Source: Comamonadaceae bacterium (lineage in GTDB: Bacteria > Pseudomonadota > Gammaproteobacteria > Burkholderiales > Burkholderiaceae_C). Taken from it: a DNA stretch of 5,486 nt. The notes beneath the pieces were generated by a model that saw only the letters and a program-made list of their open reading frames with translations, was not told where the DNA came from and did no database searches. Location: NCBI GenBank assembly GCA_947455585.1, contig CANGOY010000151.1, forward strand, positions 1 to 5,486. Direction: 5' to 3'. Shown in pieces: positions 1 to 5,486 of this stretch. The stretch's first letter is position 1. Each line of letters begins with the position of its first letter. The position numbers were made by a program, and so were the translations under genes.

Positions 1-74
1 ATGCGACGCACTTCCTCGGCCAAATAGGATTCGACGCCTGCCGCACAGGGCAAGAAGAGATGTAATTGATTCAT
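1..74 (-). CDS. RlmL-like THUMP-domain class I SAM-dependent RNA methyltransferase, N-terminal fragment
   Basis: Only the first 24 codons plus two bases are in the window; the gene runs off the left edge. The fragment begins MNQLHLFLPCAAGVESYLAE and continues with EVRR. The pattern of a short beta strand, a small-residue turn (CAAGVE) and an acidic helix resembles the start of the RlmL/YcbY family (E. coli RlmL starts with a similar strand followed by ARGLEELL). Those enzymes use S-adenosylmethionine to methylate a guanine N2 in 23S rRNA and carry a THUMP domain before the catalytic Rossmann fold; none of those domains is visible here. The ATG at 74-72 lies 8 bases after the rpoN stop codon. 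It has only a weak purine-rich stretch (AAAGAA) upstream, so translation is probably coupled to rpoN. Family assignment rests on a short N-terminus recognised from memory and is tentative. Confidence 0.62.
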   Translation of the reverse strand, partial: MNQLHLFLPCAAGVESYLAEEVRR

Positions 75-82
75 AGGATTCT

Positions 83-1654
83 TTAAAGCGCTTTGCGCAA
101 TGTCGTGGGCGCAATGCGCAGCGCCTCACGGTATTTGGCCACGGTGCGGCGTGCGCACTCGATGCCTTGCTCTTTGAGCATTTCGGAGAGCTGATTATCC
201 GACAGTGGTTTTTTGGGGTTCTCGCTCGCCACAAATTGCTTGATGAGCGCGCGTACCGCCGTGCTGGAAGCGTTATTGCCGCTATCGGTCTCCAACCCCG
301 AGCCAAAGAAATACTTGAGCTCAAACGTTCCAAAGGGCGTGCTCATGTATTTGTTGGTGGTCACACGGCTGATGGTGGATTCGTGCAGCCCCAACTCTTC
401 GGCAATCTCGCGCAGCACCATGGGGCGCATGGCGAGTTCGCCGTGAATGAAGAAATTTTTCTGGCGCTCAGCAATGGCGTTACTCACGCGCAAGATGGTG
501 TCAAAGCGTTGCTGAATGTTCTTGATGAACCAACGCGCCTCTTGCAAGCGTTGTTGCAAGCCCGCGTGGTTGTCGCCCTTACCGCCTTTGAGGGCGTTGG
601 CGTAAATGTCGTGCACGCGCAAACGGGGCATCACGTCAGGGTTCAGCGCGACCTTGAATTTGGGCGTAATCGTGGACTTGCCCACGCGTGTGACCAATAC
701 ATCGGGCACCACTACATGGCGCTCTACGTCGGCAAAGCGACGGCCGGGCTTGGGCTCTAGTCGCCCAATCAAGGCAATTGCTACTTTGACGTTGGTTTCG
801 CTGTCACCCACAATCACGGCCAAACGTTTGAAATCGCGCTTGGCCAACATCTCCATCGGCTGCTTACACATGAGAATGGCCGTGTCACGAATCTGCAAAG
901 CTTCTTCGCCCTTGGGCTCTAGCGCTTTGAGTTGCAGCGTCAAACACTCAGCCAAGTCGCGCGCACCCACGCCCACAGGCTCTAAGCTTTGCAGCAGCGA
1001 CAAGGCCACTTGAAAGCGGTGTTCGAGCTCTTCGATTTGTTCTTCGTCGTCCCCGCCTAAACCTTCGGCCAAGCTACGCAGCGTGTCTTCAAGGTAACCG
1101 TCGTCGTTGAGGTTTTCTATCAGGTAGCGCAACGCGGCGGTGTCGGTGGGGCTCAGGCGCAGCGACAGCGCTTGGCGGTGCAAAAACGAGGCGAGCGACT
1201 CTTGCATGCGCGCCAGCTCTGTGGCGTCTGCCGTGTCGCTGTCGGCCGTGTTGTTGTTATTGCTGGCAGGGGCATCGCCGCCCCATTCGGAGTCGTCAGC
1301 AGAGAACTCAACGCTGCCATCGCCGTCCCAGCTTTCGGCAATACCGTCTACGCTTGGCTCTGTGTCGCTGGCGGTGTTGTCCACACTGATTTCAGACATG
1401 CCGCCGTCCATCGACGGCACTTCACGCATGGGTTCAACTTCTTCATCACGGCTGGGCGCATCGGCTTTATCCAAGCCAAACTCTTCGCGCGGCGCTTCTT
1501 CAAATTCTTTGTCAAGAAACGGGTTCTCGTCGAGCATTTGCTCAATCTCTTGGCTCAACTCCAAAGTCGACAACTGCAACAGTCGAATCGACTGCTGCAA
1601 CTGTGGCGTGAGCGCCAGATGTTGAGATACGCGGAGTGATAAACCTTGTTTCAT
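83..1654 (-). CDS. rpoN: RNA polymerase sigma-54 factor (RpoN)
   Basis: Sigma-54 directs RNA polymerase to -24/-12 promoters, which open only with an AAA+ activator; typical regulons are nitrogen use, motility and stress. The protein has 523 residues, somewhat longer than E. coli RpoN (477). Region I (about 1-48) is the glutamine/leucine-rich activator-response segment, with LALTPQLQQSIRLLQLSTLE. Region II (about 51-145) is a long acidic, Ser/Asn-rich, low-complexity linker including an NNNN run, and explains the extra length. The core-binding domain follows (about 146-300). The helix-turn-helix (about 413-433, LREIAEELGLHESTISRV) binds the -12 element. The RpoN box ARRTVAKYRE at 501-510 is intact and reads the -24 element. 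The start ATG is 6 bases after the lptB stop with no clear Shine-Dalgarno, so coupling to lptB is likely. The lptB-rpoN order is widely conserved in proteobacteria. No truncation or frameshift is seen. Confidence 0.98.
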   Translation of the reverse strand: MKQGLSLRVSQHLALTPQLQQSIRLLQLSTLELSQEIEQMLDENPFLDKEFEEAPREEFGLDKADAPSRDEEVEPMREVPSMDGGMSEISVDNTASDTEPSVDGIAESWDGDGSVEFSADDSEWGGDAPASNNNNTADSDTADATELARMQESLASFLHRQALSLRLSPTDTAALRYLIENLNDDGYLEDTLRSLAEGLGGDDEEQIEELEHRFQVALSLLQSLEPVGVGARDLAECLTLQLKALEPKGEEALQIRDTAILMCKQPMEMLAKRDFKRLAVIVGDSETNVKVAIALIGRLEPKPGRRFADVERHVVVPDVLVTRVGKSTITPKFKVALNPDVMPRLRVHDIYANALKGGKGDNHAGLQQRLQEARWFIKNIQQRFDTILRVSNAIAERQKNFFIHGELAMRPMVLREIAEELGLHESTISRVTTNKYMSTPFGTFELKYFFGSGLETDSGNNASSTAVRALIKQFVASENPKKPLSDNQLSEMLKEQGIECARRTVAKYREALRIAPTTLRKAL

Positions 1655-1660
1655 GCCAGA

Positions 1661-2443
1661 TCACATTCGGAAATGTTCGCCGAGATACACGCGGCGCACG
1701 TCCGCGTTCTCGATGATTTCGCGCGGCGTGCCCTGCGCCAGCACACGCCCATCGCTGATGATGCATGCGTGGTCGCAAATACCCAGTGTTTCGCGCACGT
1801 TGTGGTCGGTGATGAGCACGCCCATGCCACGATTTTTCAAGAAACCAATGATGCGTTGAATCTCAATCACCGCAATCGGGTCAATACCCGCAAAGGGTTC
1901 GTCCAACAAAATGAAACGAGGGTTGGTAGCCAAGGCGCGGGCAATTTCCACCCGACGACGCTCACCACCCGACAAGGCCACAGAAGGCGATGCCCGCAAG
2001 TGGTCCACACGCAGCTCTTGCAATAGGGATGTCAACCGCTTTTCAATTTCGTCATGCTGCAGGGGTTTACCGTCTTCGTCGCGTTGCAACTCCAACACGG
2101 CGCGCACGTTGTCTTCCACATTCAGCTTGCGAAAGATGGACGCCTCTTGCGGCAAGTAACTCAAACCCAAACGCGAGCGACGATGAATGGGCAAATGCGC
2201 CACCGGCTGGCCATCAATGGTGATGCTGCCGCCGTCGGCTCGCACCAAGCCCACAATCATGTAGAACGACGTGGTTTTGCCTGCGCCATTGGGGCCAAGC
2301 AAACCGACCACTTCGCCCTTTTTCACCGAAATCGACACGTCGTGCACCACCTTGCGACTGCCATACGACTTTTGCAAGTGACGTGCCTCCAAACGACTTT
2401 CAGTCGCATGGGCGGTGTGTGCAGGTGAAAGTGTTTCGATCAC
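1661..2443 (-). CDS. lptB: LPS export ABC transporter ATP-binding protein LptB
   Basis: LptB is the cytoplasmic ATPase that, as a dimer under the LptF/LptG membrane pair, extracts lipopolysaccharide from the inner membrane and pushes it along the Lpt bridge. All ABC motifs are intact in 260 residues: Walker A GPNGAGKTT (50-58), Q-loop Gln99 in YLPQE, signature LSGGE (157-161), Walker B FILLDE (177-182), D-loop AGID (185-188) and H-loop His214 in ITDH. Length is slightly above the usual 240 because of about 15 variable residues before the conserved LEARHLQKSYG. The start is GTG at 2443-2441, overlapping the lptA TGA by 4 bases (GTGA), a classic translational-coupling arrangement; an ATG at 2409-2407 is out of frame. 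The adjacent LptA gene separates LptB from branched-chain amino acid (LivG-type) ATPases, its nearest look-alikes. The protein ends RVYLGEHFRM, typical of LptB. Confidence 0.97.
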   Translation of the reverse strand: MIETLSPAHTAHATESRLEARHLQKSYGSRKVVHDVSISVKKGEVVGLLGPNGAGKTTSFYMIVGLVRADGGSITIDGQPVAHLPIHRRSRLGLSYLPQEASIFRKLNVEDNVRAVLELQRDEDGKPLQHDEIEKRLTSLLQELRVDHLRASPSVALSGGERRRVEIARALATNPRFILLDEPFAGIDPIAVIEIQRIIGFLKNRGMGVLITDHNVRETLGICDHACIISDGRVLAQGTPREIIENADVRRVYLGEHFRM

Positions 2444-2994
2444 GGTTTATCCAATGTTTTGCTGCGCGGCGCCAAGACAGCCTTCACACGACCACCGCTA
2501 GACTTGCCGCCCGCTTCGGTGCGTTGGCCATCGATGCTGAACACGTCGGTCAGGTTTTCATAAATGATGAGCTGGCCCGTCATCGTGTCATTCAACACCG
2601 AGCCACGGTAGCGACGCACCTCTGCCGTGTCGATGAGTTTGATGCGGTCGGCTTTGCCATCGAACTCGATACGCAAAGCTTCACCTTCCATGAACTCATC
2701 ATTGCCTTCGCGTTTTTGACGAAAGAAAGCACGCCTGTTAGGGCCAGGAAAGAGTGTGCCGAATTGATAACCGTCGATGTCTTCGCGCATCTCAATGCGC
2801 TCGCCACGCATGACCATCGTGCCGCGGGTCAATACCGCATGGCCCGTGAAGATGCTGACTTGCCTCAACTCGTCATGCACCAAGGTGTCGGCCTCAATGT
2901 TGGTGGGCTTGTCACGATCTGCTTTTTCTGCCGACGCCGCTACTGGCACGATGGCCATCAGTAGCGCAAGTGTGAAAGAAGCAAATGAAGTCAA
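2440..2994 (-). CDS. lptA: LPS transport periplasmic protein LptA
   Basis: LptA forms the periplasmic bridge that carries lipopolysaccharide from LptC at the inner membrane to LptD at the outer membrane. With the TTG start the product has 184 residues. Residues 1-22 are a signal peptide (hydrophobic LALLMAIVPV, cleavage after AASA22, before EKADRDKP). The rest is one OstA/LptA-type beta-jellyroll domain with family features: PTNIEADTLVHDELRQ (30-45), FTGHAVLTRGTMVMRGERIE (49-68) and a later IKLIDTAEVRRYRG strand pair. The C-terminus is short, basic and probably disordered. The start is uncertain: TTG at 2994-2992 has no Shine-Dalgarno and gives an n-region without Lys/Arg. An in-frame ATT at 3003-3001 would add Met-Arg-Ala and a weak GAG just upstream. 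No in-frame ATG or GTG lies between the upstream TAG (3030-3028) and the signal peptide core. lptC is not upstream as it often is; dsbA is. Confidence 0.92.
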   Translation of the reverse strand: MTSFASFTLALLMAIVPVAASAEKADRDKPTNIEADTLVHDELRQVSIFTGHAVLTRGTMVMRGERIEMREDIDGYQFGTLFPGPNRRAFFRQKREGNDEFMEGEALRIEFDGKADRIKLIDTAEVRRYRGSVLNDTMTGQLIIYENLTDVFSIDGQRTEAGGKSSGGRVKAVLAPRSKTLDKP

Positions 2995-2995
2995 G

Positions 2996-3057
2996 GCACG
3001 AATATTGCTCGTTAAGTTGATGGCATTCTAACCATCTCACAGTAGCAATTTTCGTGC
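2996..3057 (-). repeat. 14-base inverted repeat in the dsbA-lptA gap, reaching the lptA start
   Basis: The arms are 2996-3009 (gcacgaatattgct on the plus strand) and 3044-3057 (agcaattttcgtgc). They are complementary at 13 of 14 positions, with one central mismatch, around a 34-base loop. In the minus-strand transcript the 3' arm contains the candidate ATT start codon and ends one base before the TTG start of lptA. It could form an RNA stem that limits ribosome access, or be a DNA operator, though the arms are rather far apart for a simple repressor site. No U-run follows, so it is not a standard intrinsic terminator. The repeat is directly seen; any function is inferred. Confidence 0.6.
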
Positions 3058-3065
3058 TGACTTAG

Positions 3066-3080
3066 GGTCGCTTAACGACC
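3066..3080 (-). repeat. Short hairpin across the dsbA stop codon
   Basis: In the transcript the bases read GGTCG-TTAAG-CGACC, a perfect 5-bp stem with a 5-base loop that contains the dsbA TAA. There is no following U-tract, so termination by this element alone is unlikely. It may protect the 3' end of dsbA message or act with the larger inverted repeat 9 bases downstream. Confidence 0.4.
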
Positions 3081-3731
3081 GCGGCGAACTTCACCCAGCA
3101 GGTATTCGGCCACTTGCAAGGCGCGGTCCATGGTTTGGGTCAGCGAACCGTCTGTGTAGAAACGACCAGCCACGCCTAAAGCAGGAACGCCTTGGACCTT
3201 GAATGCTTCTTGCAGTTGCGTGGCGCGACGTGCCTTACTCGCGACGCCAAAACTGTTGAAGGTTTCCATAAACTTCTTCTCAGGCAAACCGTTTTTGTCA
3301 GCCCATGCCGCCAATGCTGGTGCGCTATTGAGCTGTTGTCGCTCGGTGTGGATGGCATGAAACAACTTACCGTGCATCGCATCGACCAAGTTGAGCGACT
3401 CAAACACGTAGTAGGCGCGTTGCTGCGCTTCAAAGTCGTCACGGAAACGCACGGGCACGCGTTGCACCACCACGTCTTTGGGCGCCGCTTTTTTCCAAGC
3501 GGCAAACTGCGGCTCAAACGCGTTGCAGTGCGGGCAGCTGTACCAAAAGAACTCAATCACTTCAATCTTGCCTGCCCCCACATCGGAGGGCACGCGTTTG
3601 TCGAGCGACAAATAGTCAGTCCCTTCCACGGGCTTCTTTGCTGCCGCTGGGCCTTGCGCGTTTGCAGCCAAAGGCAAGCCTGTCACAGTAGCGGCGCTGA
3701 TAGCGGCCAGAGAAAAATCACGACGTTTCAT
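3072..3731 (-). CDS. dsbA: Thiol:disulfide interchange protein, DsbA family
   Basis: This periplasmic oxidoreductase introduces disulfide bonds into newly exported proteins and is reoxidised by the membrane protein DsbB, which is not in this window. The protein has 219 residues. The signal sequence (1-25) starts MKRRDFSLAA, is only mildly hydrophobic and ends in an AxA site (A23-N-A25, then Gln26). The thioredoxin fold follows, with the catalytic CPHC motif at 66-69 inside EFFWYSCPHC. Glu60 matches the buried acidic residue near the active site of E. coli DsbA. The cis-proline loop is Val182-Pro183 in GVPAL. A helical insertion lies between these motifs, as in all DsbA proteins. The ATG is preceded by a good AAGAGG ribosome site and lies 18 bases after the SPOR gene. 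The RR-x-F in the signal peptide resembles a twin-arginine signal, which is unusual for E. coli-type DsbA. No defect is seen. Confidence 0.95.
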   Translation of the reverse strand: MKRRDFSLAAISAATVTGLPLAANAQGPAAAKKPVEGTDYLSLDKRVPSDVGAGKIEVIEFFWYSCPHCNAFEPQFAAWKKAAPKDVVVQRVPVRFRDDFEAQQRAYYVFESLNLVDAMHGKLFHAIHTERQQLNSAPALAAWADKNGLPEKKFMETFNSFGVASKARRATQLQEAFKVQGVPALGVAGRFYTDGSLTQTMDRALQVAEYLLGEVRRGR

Positions 3732-3736
3732 AGGTT

Positions 3737-3745
3737 GACCTCTTG
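3737..3745 (-). promoter_or_regulatory. Ribosome binding site of dsbA
   Basis: The transcript carries AAGAGGTCA a few bases before the dsbA ATG (3731-3729). AGAGG is a strong Shine-Dalgarno core at suitable spacing, and it fixes the start. Among the starts visible here it is the clearest ribosome site, so dsbA is probably translated independently of the SPOR gene. Confidence 0.6.
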
Positions 3746-3749
3746 GTGT

Positions 3750-4448
3750 TTAACGTTGCACCCGCACCATGGCGGAATCAATGTGAGCTGCATCGAGCTT
3801 GGCACGCACACGCTCGGCTTCAGCTTTGTCTAATGGACCGACGCGCACACGGTACACCGTGCGGCCGCCTTGGTCGCGTTCGCTGATTTTGGTTTCTAAG
3901 CCCAGCATGCCGGTTTTGGCGCGCTGTGTTTCGGCCTCTTCAGTGGTGCGATAGGCGCCAGCTTGCACGAAGTAAATGAAGGGGTCTGCACTGGCAGGCT
4001 TAGCTTCGGCGGCTTTAGGTTCCGCCACCTTTGGCTCAGGGGCTTTGGGCTCTGCGGGCTTCGCTTCTGGCGCCTTGGTCTCAGATTTCGCTTTGGGCTC
4101 GGCTTTTGGTTCTGCCGCTTTCACTTTGGCCAAATCACCCAAGGGGTCTGCACTCTTAGGGTCCACTTTGACCGCAGCATCTGGCTTGGCCTCGTCGGCT
4201 TTGTCAGCAGACTTGGCGCCTTTCTTGCCGTACAGCGGCGCGTTCGGGTCCCAGTCTTTGTTCTTCTCCACTTCGGCTGCATCCAAATCCGCAGAGCGCG
4301 TTTGACCTTTGCTCATGAACGGGATGGGCACTTTGGTGACGTAAATAGCCACACCCAGTGCCACGGTCATACCCACCAACAAACCAATGATGAAACCCAC
4401 CAAAGTGCTTCCGCGTTGCTGATTCATGCGCATAGTCTTCCGTTCCAT
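3750..4448 (-). CDS. Membrane-anchored SPOR-domain protein (FtsN-like architecture)
   Basis: SPOR domains bind denuded glycan strands of septal peptidoglycan, so a role at the division site or in cell-wall turnover is likely. From the first ATG the product has 232 residues. There is a short basic cytoplasmic N-terminus, one membrane segment at about 15-39 (STLVGFIIGLLVGMTVALGV), then a conserved-looking YVTKVPIPF stretch. A periplasmic linker rich in Ala, Lys, Pro and Glu runs to about 155. The C-terminal SPOR domain covers about 156-232 (IYFVQAGAYRTTEEAE, then VYRVRVGPLDKAEAERV). The first ATG overlaps the argS TAA by one base (TAATG) but has no Shine-Dalgarno. The ATG of Met8 (4427-4425) has GGAAGA 8 bases upstream and starts at MNQQRGSTLVGF, and is probably the true start (225 residues). 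The layout is like FtsN, but orthology to FtsN cannot be claimed from this alone. Confidence 0.9.
   Translation of the reverse strand: MERKTMRMNQQRGSTLVGFIIGLLVGMTVALGVAIYVTKVPIPFMSKGQTRSADLDAAEVEKNKDWDPNAPLYGKKGAKSADKADEAKPDAAVKVDPKSADPLGDLAKVKAAEPKAEPKAKSETKAPEAKPAEPKAPEPKVAEPKAAEAKPASADPFIYFVQAGAYRTTEEAETQRAKTGMLGLETKISERDQGGRTVYRVRVGPLDKAEAERVRAKLDAAHIDSAMVRVQR
3993..4118 (-). repeat. Low-complexity A/K/P/E linker repeats in the SPOR protein
   Basis: Residues 111-152 of the SPOR protein consist of imperfect repeats of EPKA, EAKPA and APEPK units. The DNA is correspondingly repetitive in short GCY/CCN/AAR/GAG codons. It probably forms an extended periplasmic tether between membrane anchor and SPOR domain. 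Its unit number is likely to vary between relatives, and the antisense strand gives long spurious open frames here. Confidence 0.7.
4434..4441 (-). promoter_or_regulatory. Probable ribosome binding site for the SPOR gene (Met8 start)
   Basis: The transcript reads CGGAAGAC here, 7 bases (TATGCGC) before the ATG at 4427-4425. No comparable site precedes the upstream ATG at 4448-4446. This supports Met8 as the start, which leaves a spacer of about 20 bases after the argS stop instead of a 1-base overlap. Confidence 0.5.
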
Positions 4449-5486
4449 TACATGCTGGCGGGGGCGGATACGCCCAACACCGCCAAGCCATTGTGCAGCA
4501 CCTGCGCGGTGGCAGCCACCAGCGCCAAGCGCGCTTTTTTGACCACTTCGTCGTCCACCAAAATGCGCTCGGCGTCGTAGTAGCTGTGGTAGCTGGCCGC
4601 GAGGTCGCGCAAGTAGAAAGTCACATCGTGCGGCGCAAAGTCGGCCGATGCGGCCGAGAGCATGGCGGGGTACTTGGCCAGTTGCAGCATGAGGGCTTGG
4701 GCCTGTGGGCTTTCCAGCGCAGACAAGTCCACGTCTTGCAGCGAAGCCACATTGCCGCCATCTTTGTCAGCCCAGGCGCGCAGCACCGAGCAAATGCGGG
4801 CGTGGGCGTATTGCACGTAGTACACCGGGTTGTCGTTGTTCTTTTGCACAGCCAAGTCCACATCGAAGGTGTACTCGGTGTCGGGCTTGCGGCTGAGCAA
4901 GAAGAAACGCACCGCGTCTTTGCTGGTCCACTCGATCAAGTCGCGCAGGGTCACGTAGCTGCCGGCGCGCTTAGAAATTTTCACCTCTTCGCCGCCGCGC
5001 ATCACGCGCACCATGGTGTGCAACACGTAGTCGGGGTAGCCCTCGGGAATGCCAACATTAGCAGCTTGCAAGCCAGCGCGCACGCGTGCGATGGTGCCGT
5101 GGTGGTCTGTGCCTTGGATATTCACCACCTTGGTGAAACCACGCTCCCACTTGGTGATGTGATACGCCACGTCCGGCACAAAGTAGGTGTACGTGCCGTC
5201 TGTTTTTTTCATCACACGGTCTTTGTCGTCGCCGTAGTCGGTGGACTTGAGCCACAACGCGCCGTCTTGCTCGTAGGTTTTGCCAGCGGCTTGCAAACGG
5301 CTCACCGCGTCGGCCACTTTGCCGCTGGTGTAGAGGCTGCTTTCCAAGTAGTAGTTGTCGAACTTGACGTCAAAGGCCTTCAAGTCGAGGTCTTGCTCGT
5401 GGCGCAGATAGGCTACGGCAAATTCGCGCATGCCGTCCACATCGTTCACATCGCCGCTGGCGGTGAATTCACGGTCGTCGGACTTG
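4448..5486 (-). CDS. argS: Arginyl-tRNA synthetase, C-terminal part
   Basis: ArgS is a class I aminoacyl-tRNA synthetase that charges tRNA-Arg with arginine using ATP in the cytoplasm. The frame is open through the right edge, so the N-terminal Add-1 domain and the HIGH motif lie outside; about 345 of an expected 560 or so residues are visible. Seen from the edge are KFDNYYLESSLY, the long catalytic-domain stretch VPDVAYHITKWERGF, then IQGTDHHGTIARV, and a KMSKS-equivalent loop KISKRAG at 4981-4961. The DALR anticodon-binding domain follows (NNDNPVYYVQYAHARICSVL to the end), closing with the family-typical NGLAVLGVSAPASM and a TAA stop at 4450-4448. The GTG at 5449-5447 is internal and not a start: in-frame coding (SDDREFTASGD) continues upstream of it. 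The tight junction with the SPOR gene suggests one operon. Confidence 0.97.
   Translation of the reverse strand, partial: KSDDREFTASGDVNDVDGMREFAVAYLRHEQDLDLKAFDVKFDNYYLESSLYTSGKVADAVSRLQAAGKTYEQDGALWLKSTDYGDDKDRVMKKTDGTYTYFVPDVAYHITKWERGFTKVVNIQGTDHHGTIARVRAGLQAANVGIPEGYPDYVLHTMVRVMRGGEEVKISKRAGSYVTLRDLIEWTSKDAVRFFLLSRKPDTEYTFDVDLAVQKNNDNPVYYVQYAHARICSVLRAWADKDGGNVASLQDVDLSALESPQAQALMLQLAKYPAMLSAASADFAPHDVTFYLRDLAASYHSYYDAERILVDDEVVKKARLALVAATAQVLHNGLAVLGVSAPASM

Noticed and set aside
1140..1639. Two overlapping plus-strand open frames of about 155-161 codons opposite the rpoN N-terminus
   Set aside because: They mirror the biased codons of the acidic region and glutamine-rich region I of rpoN, show no recognisable protein family, and lie opposite a certain gene.
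1663..1676. Small 5-bp hairpin (ACATT/AATGT) at the end of lptB, just before rpoN
   Set aside because: It is AU-rich, short and within coding sequence, with no U-run; too weak to call a terminator or regulator.
3012..3035. Seven-codon minus-strand frame (MVRMPST, then TAA) inside the loop of the inverted repeat, just upstream of lptA
   Set aside because: It could be a leader peptide, but the purines before its ATG are directly adjacent with no proper ribosome-site spacing, and such short frames are common by chance.
3020..3060. Possible sigma-70 promoter for lptA in the gap, with a TAGAAT -10-like hexamer
   Set aside because: The best -35-like element (TTGCTA) is only 12 bases away, and at 16-18 bases the hexamers are poor; there is no extended -10.
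2943..3803. TGGCAC hexamers resembling the -24 element of sigma-54 promoters
   Set aside because: None examined has a TTGC-type -12 element at the required spacing, and they lie within coding regions.
3963..4580. Long plus-strand open frames (109 and 205 codons) opposite the SPOR gene and the end of argS
   Set aside because: The products are repetitive (Gly/Phe/Leu/Arg- or Gly/Ser/Ala-rich) because they are antisense to the A/K/P/E linker; they have no domain and are shadows.

Overview
The window looks like a piece of a betaproteobacterial chromosome, most likely Burkholderiales and probably Comamonadaceae (Limnohabitans/Rhodoferax-like). This is inferred from recalled protein character (the DsbA, SPOR protein, LptB and sigma-54 sequences), the moderately GC-rich coding and the gene neighbourhood. 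No search was run. It is an ordinary housekeeping and envelope-biogenesis region. Every supported gene lies on the minus strand, so transcription runs from high to low coordinates.

In transcription order the window holds: the C-terminal part of arginyl-tRNA synthetase (argS, running off the right edge); a membrane-anchored SPOR-domain protein; a periplasmic thiol:disulfide oxidoreductase (DsbA type); a 77-base gap with unusual inverted repeats; lptA and lptB of the lipopolysaccharide transport machine; rpoN (sigma-54); and the first 24 codons of an RlmL-like THUMP/methyltransferase protein, cut by the left edge. Junctions are tight: argS/SPOR overlap by 1 base or lie about 20 bases apart depending on the start, SPOR/dsbA are 18 bases apart, lptA/lptB overlap by 4 (GTGA), lptB/rpoN are 6 apart and rpoN/methyltransferase 8 apart. 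This suggests two transcription blocks, argS-SPOR-dsbA and lptA-lptB-rpoN-methyltransferase, or one long readthrough operon.

Functionally the SPOR protein, DsbA, LptA and LptB all serve the envelope: peptidoglycan/septum binding, disulfide formation in exported proteins, and LPS transport from inner to outer membrane. DsbA-type enzymes in other bacteria oxidise the Lpt outer-membrane component LptD, so the dsbA-lptA neighbourhood is at least compatible with a functional link. RpoN next to lptB is a widely conserved proteobacterial arrangement.

The part most worth a second look is the dsbA-lptA gap (2995-3071). It carries a 14-base inverted repeat with one mismatch around a 34-base loop, and a second hairpin over the dsbA stop codon. 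lptA has no ATG there: its start is either TTG at 2994 or, more speculatively, ATT at 3003. lptC, the usual upstream partner of lptA, is absent, so this gap may mark where two ancestral gene clusters were joined. I saw no mobile element, CRISPR array, RNA gene or undescribed multi-gene system. No stretch of 300 bases lacks a gene.
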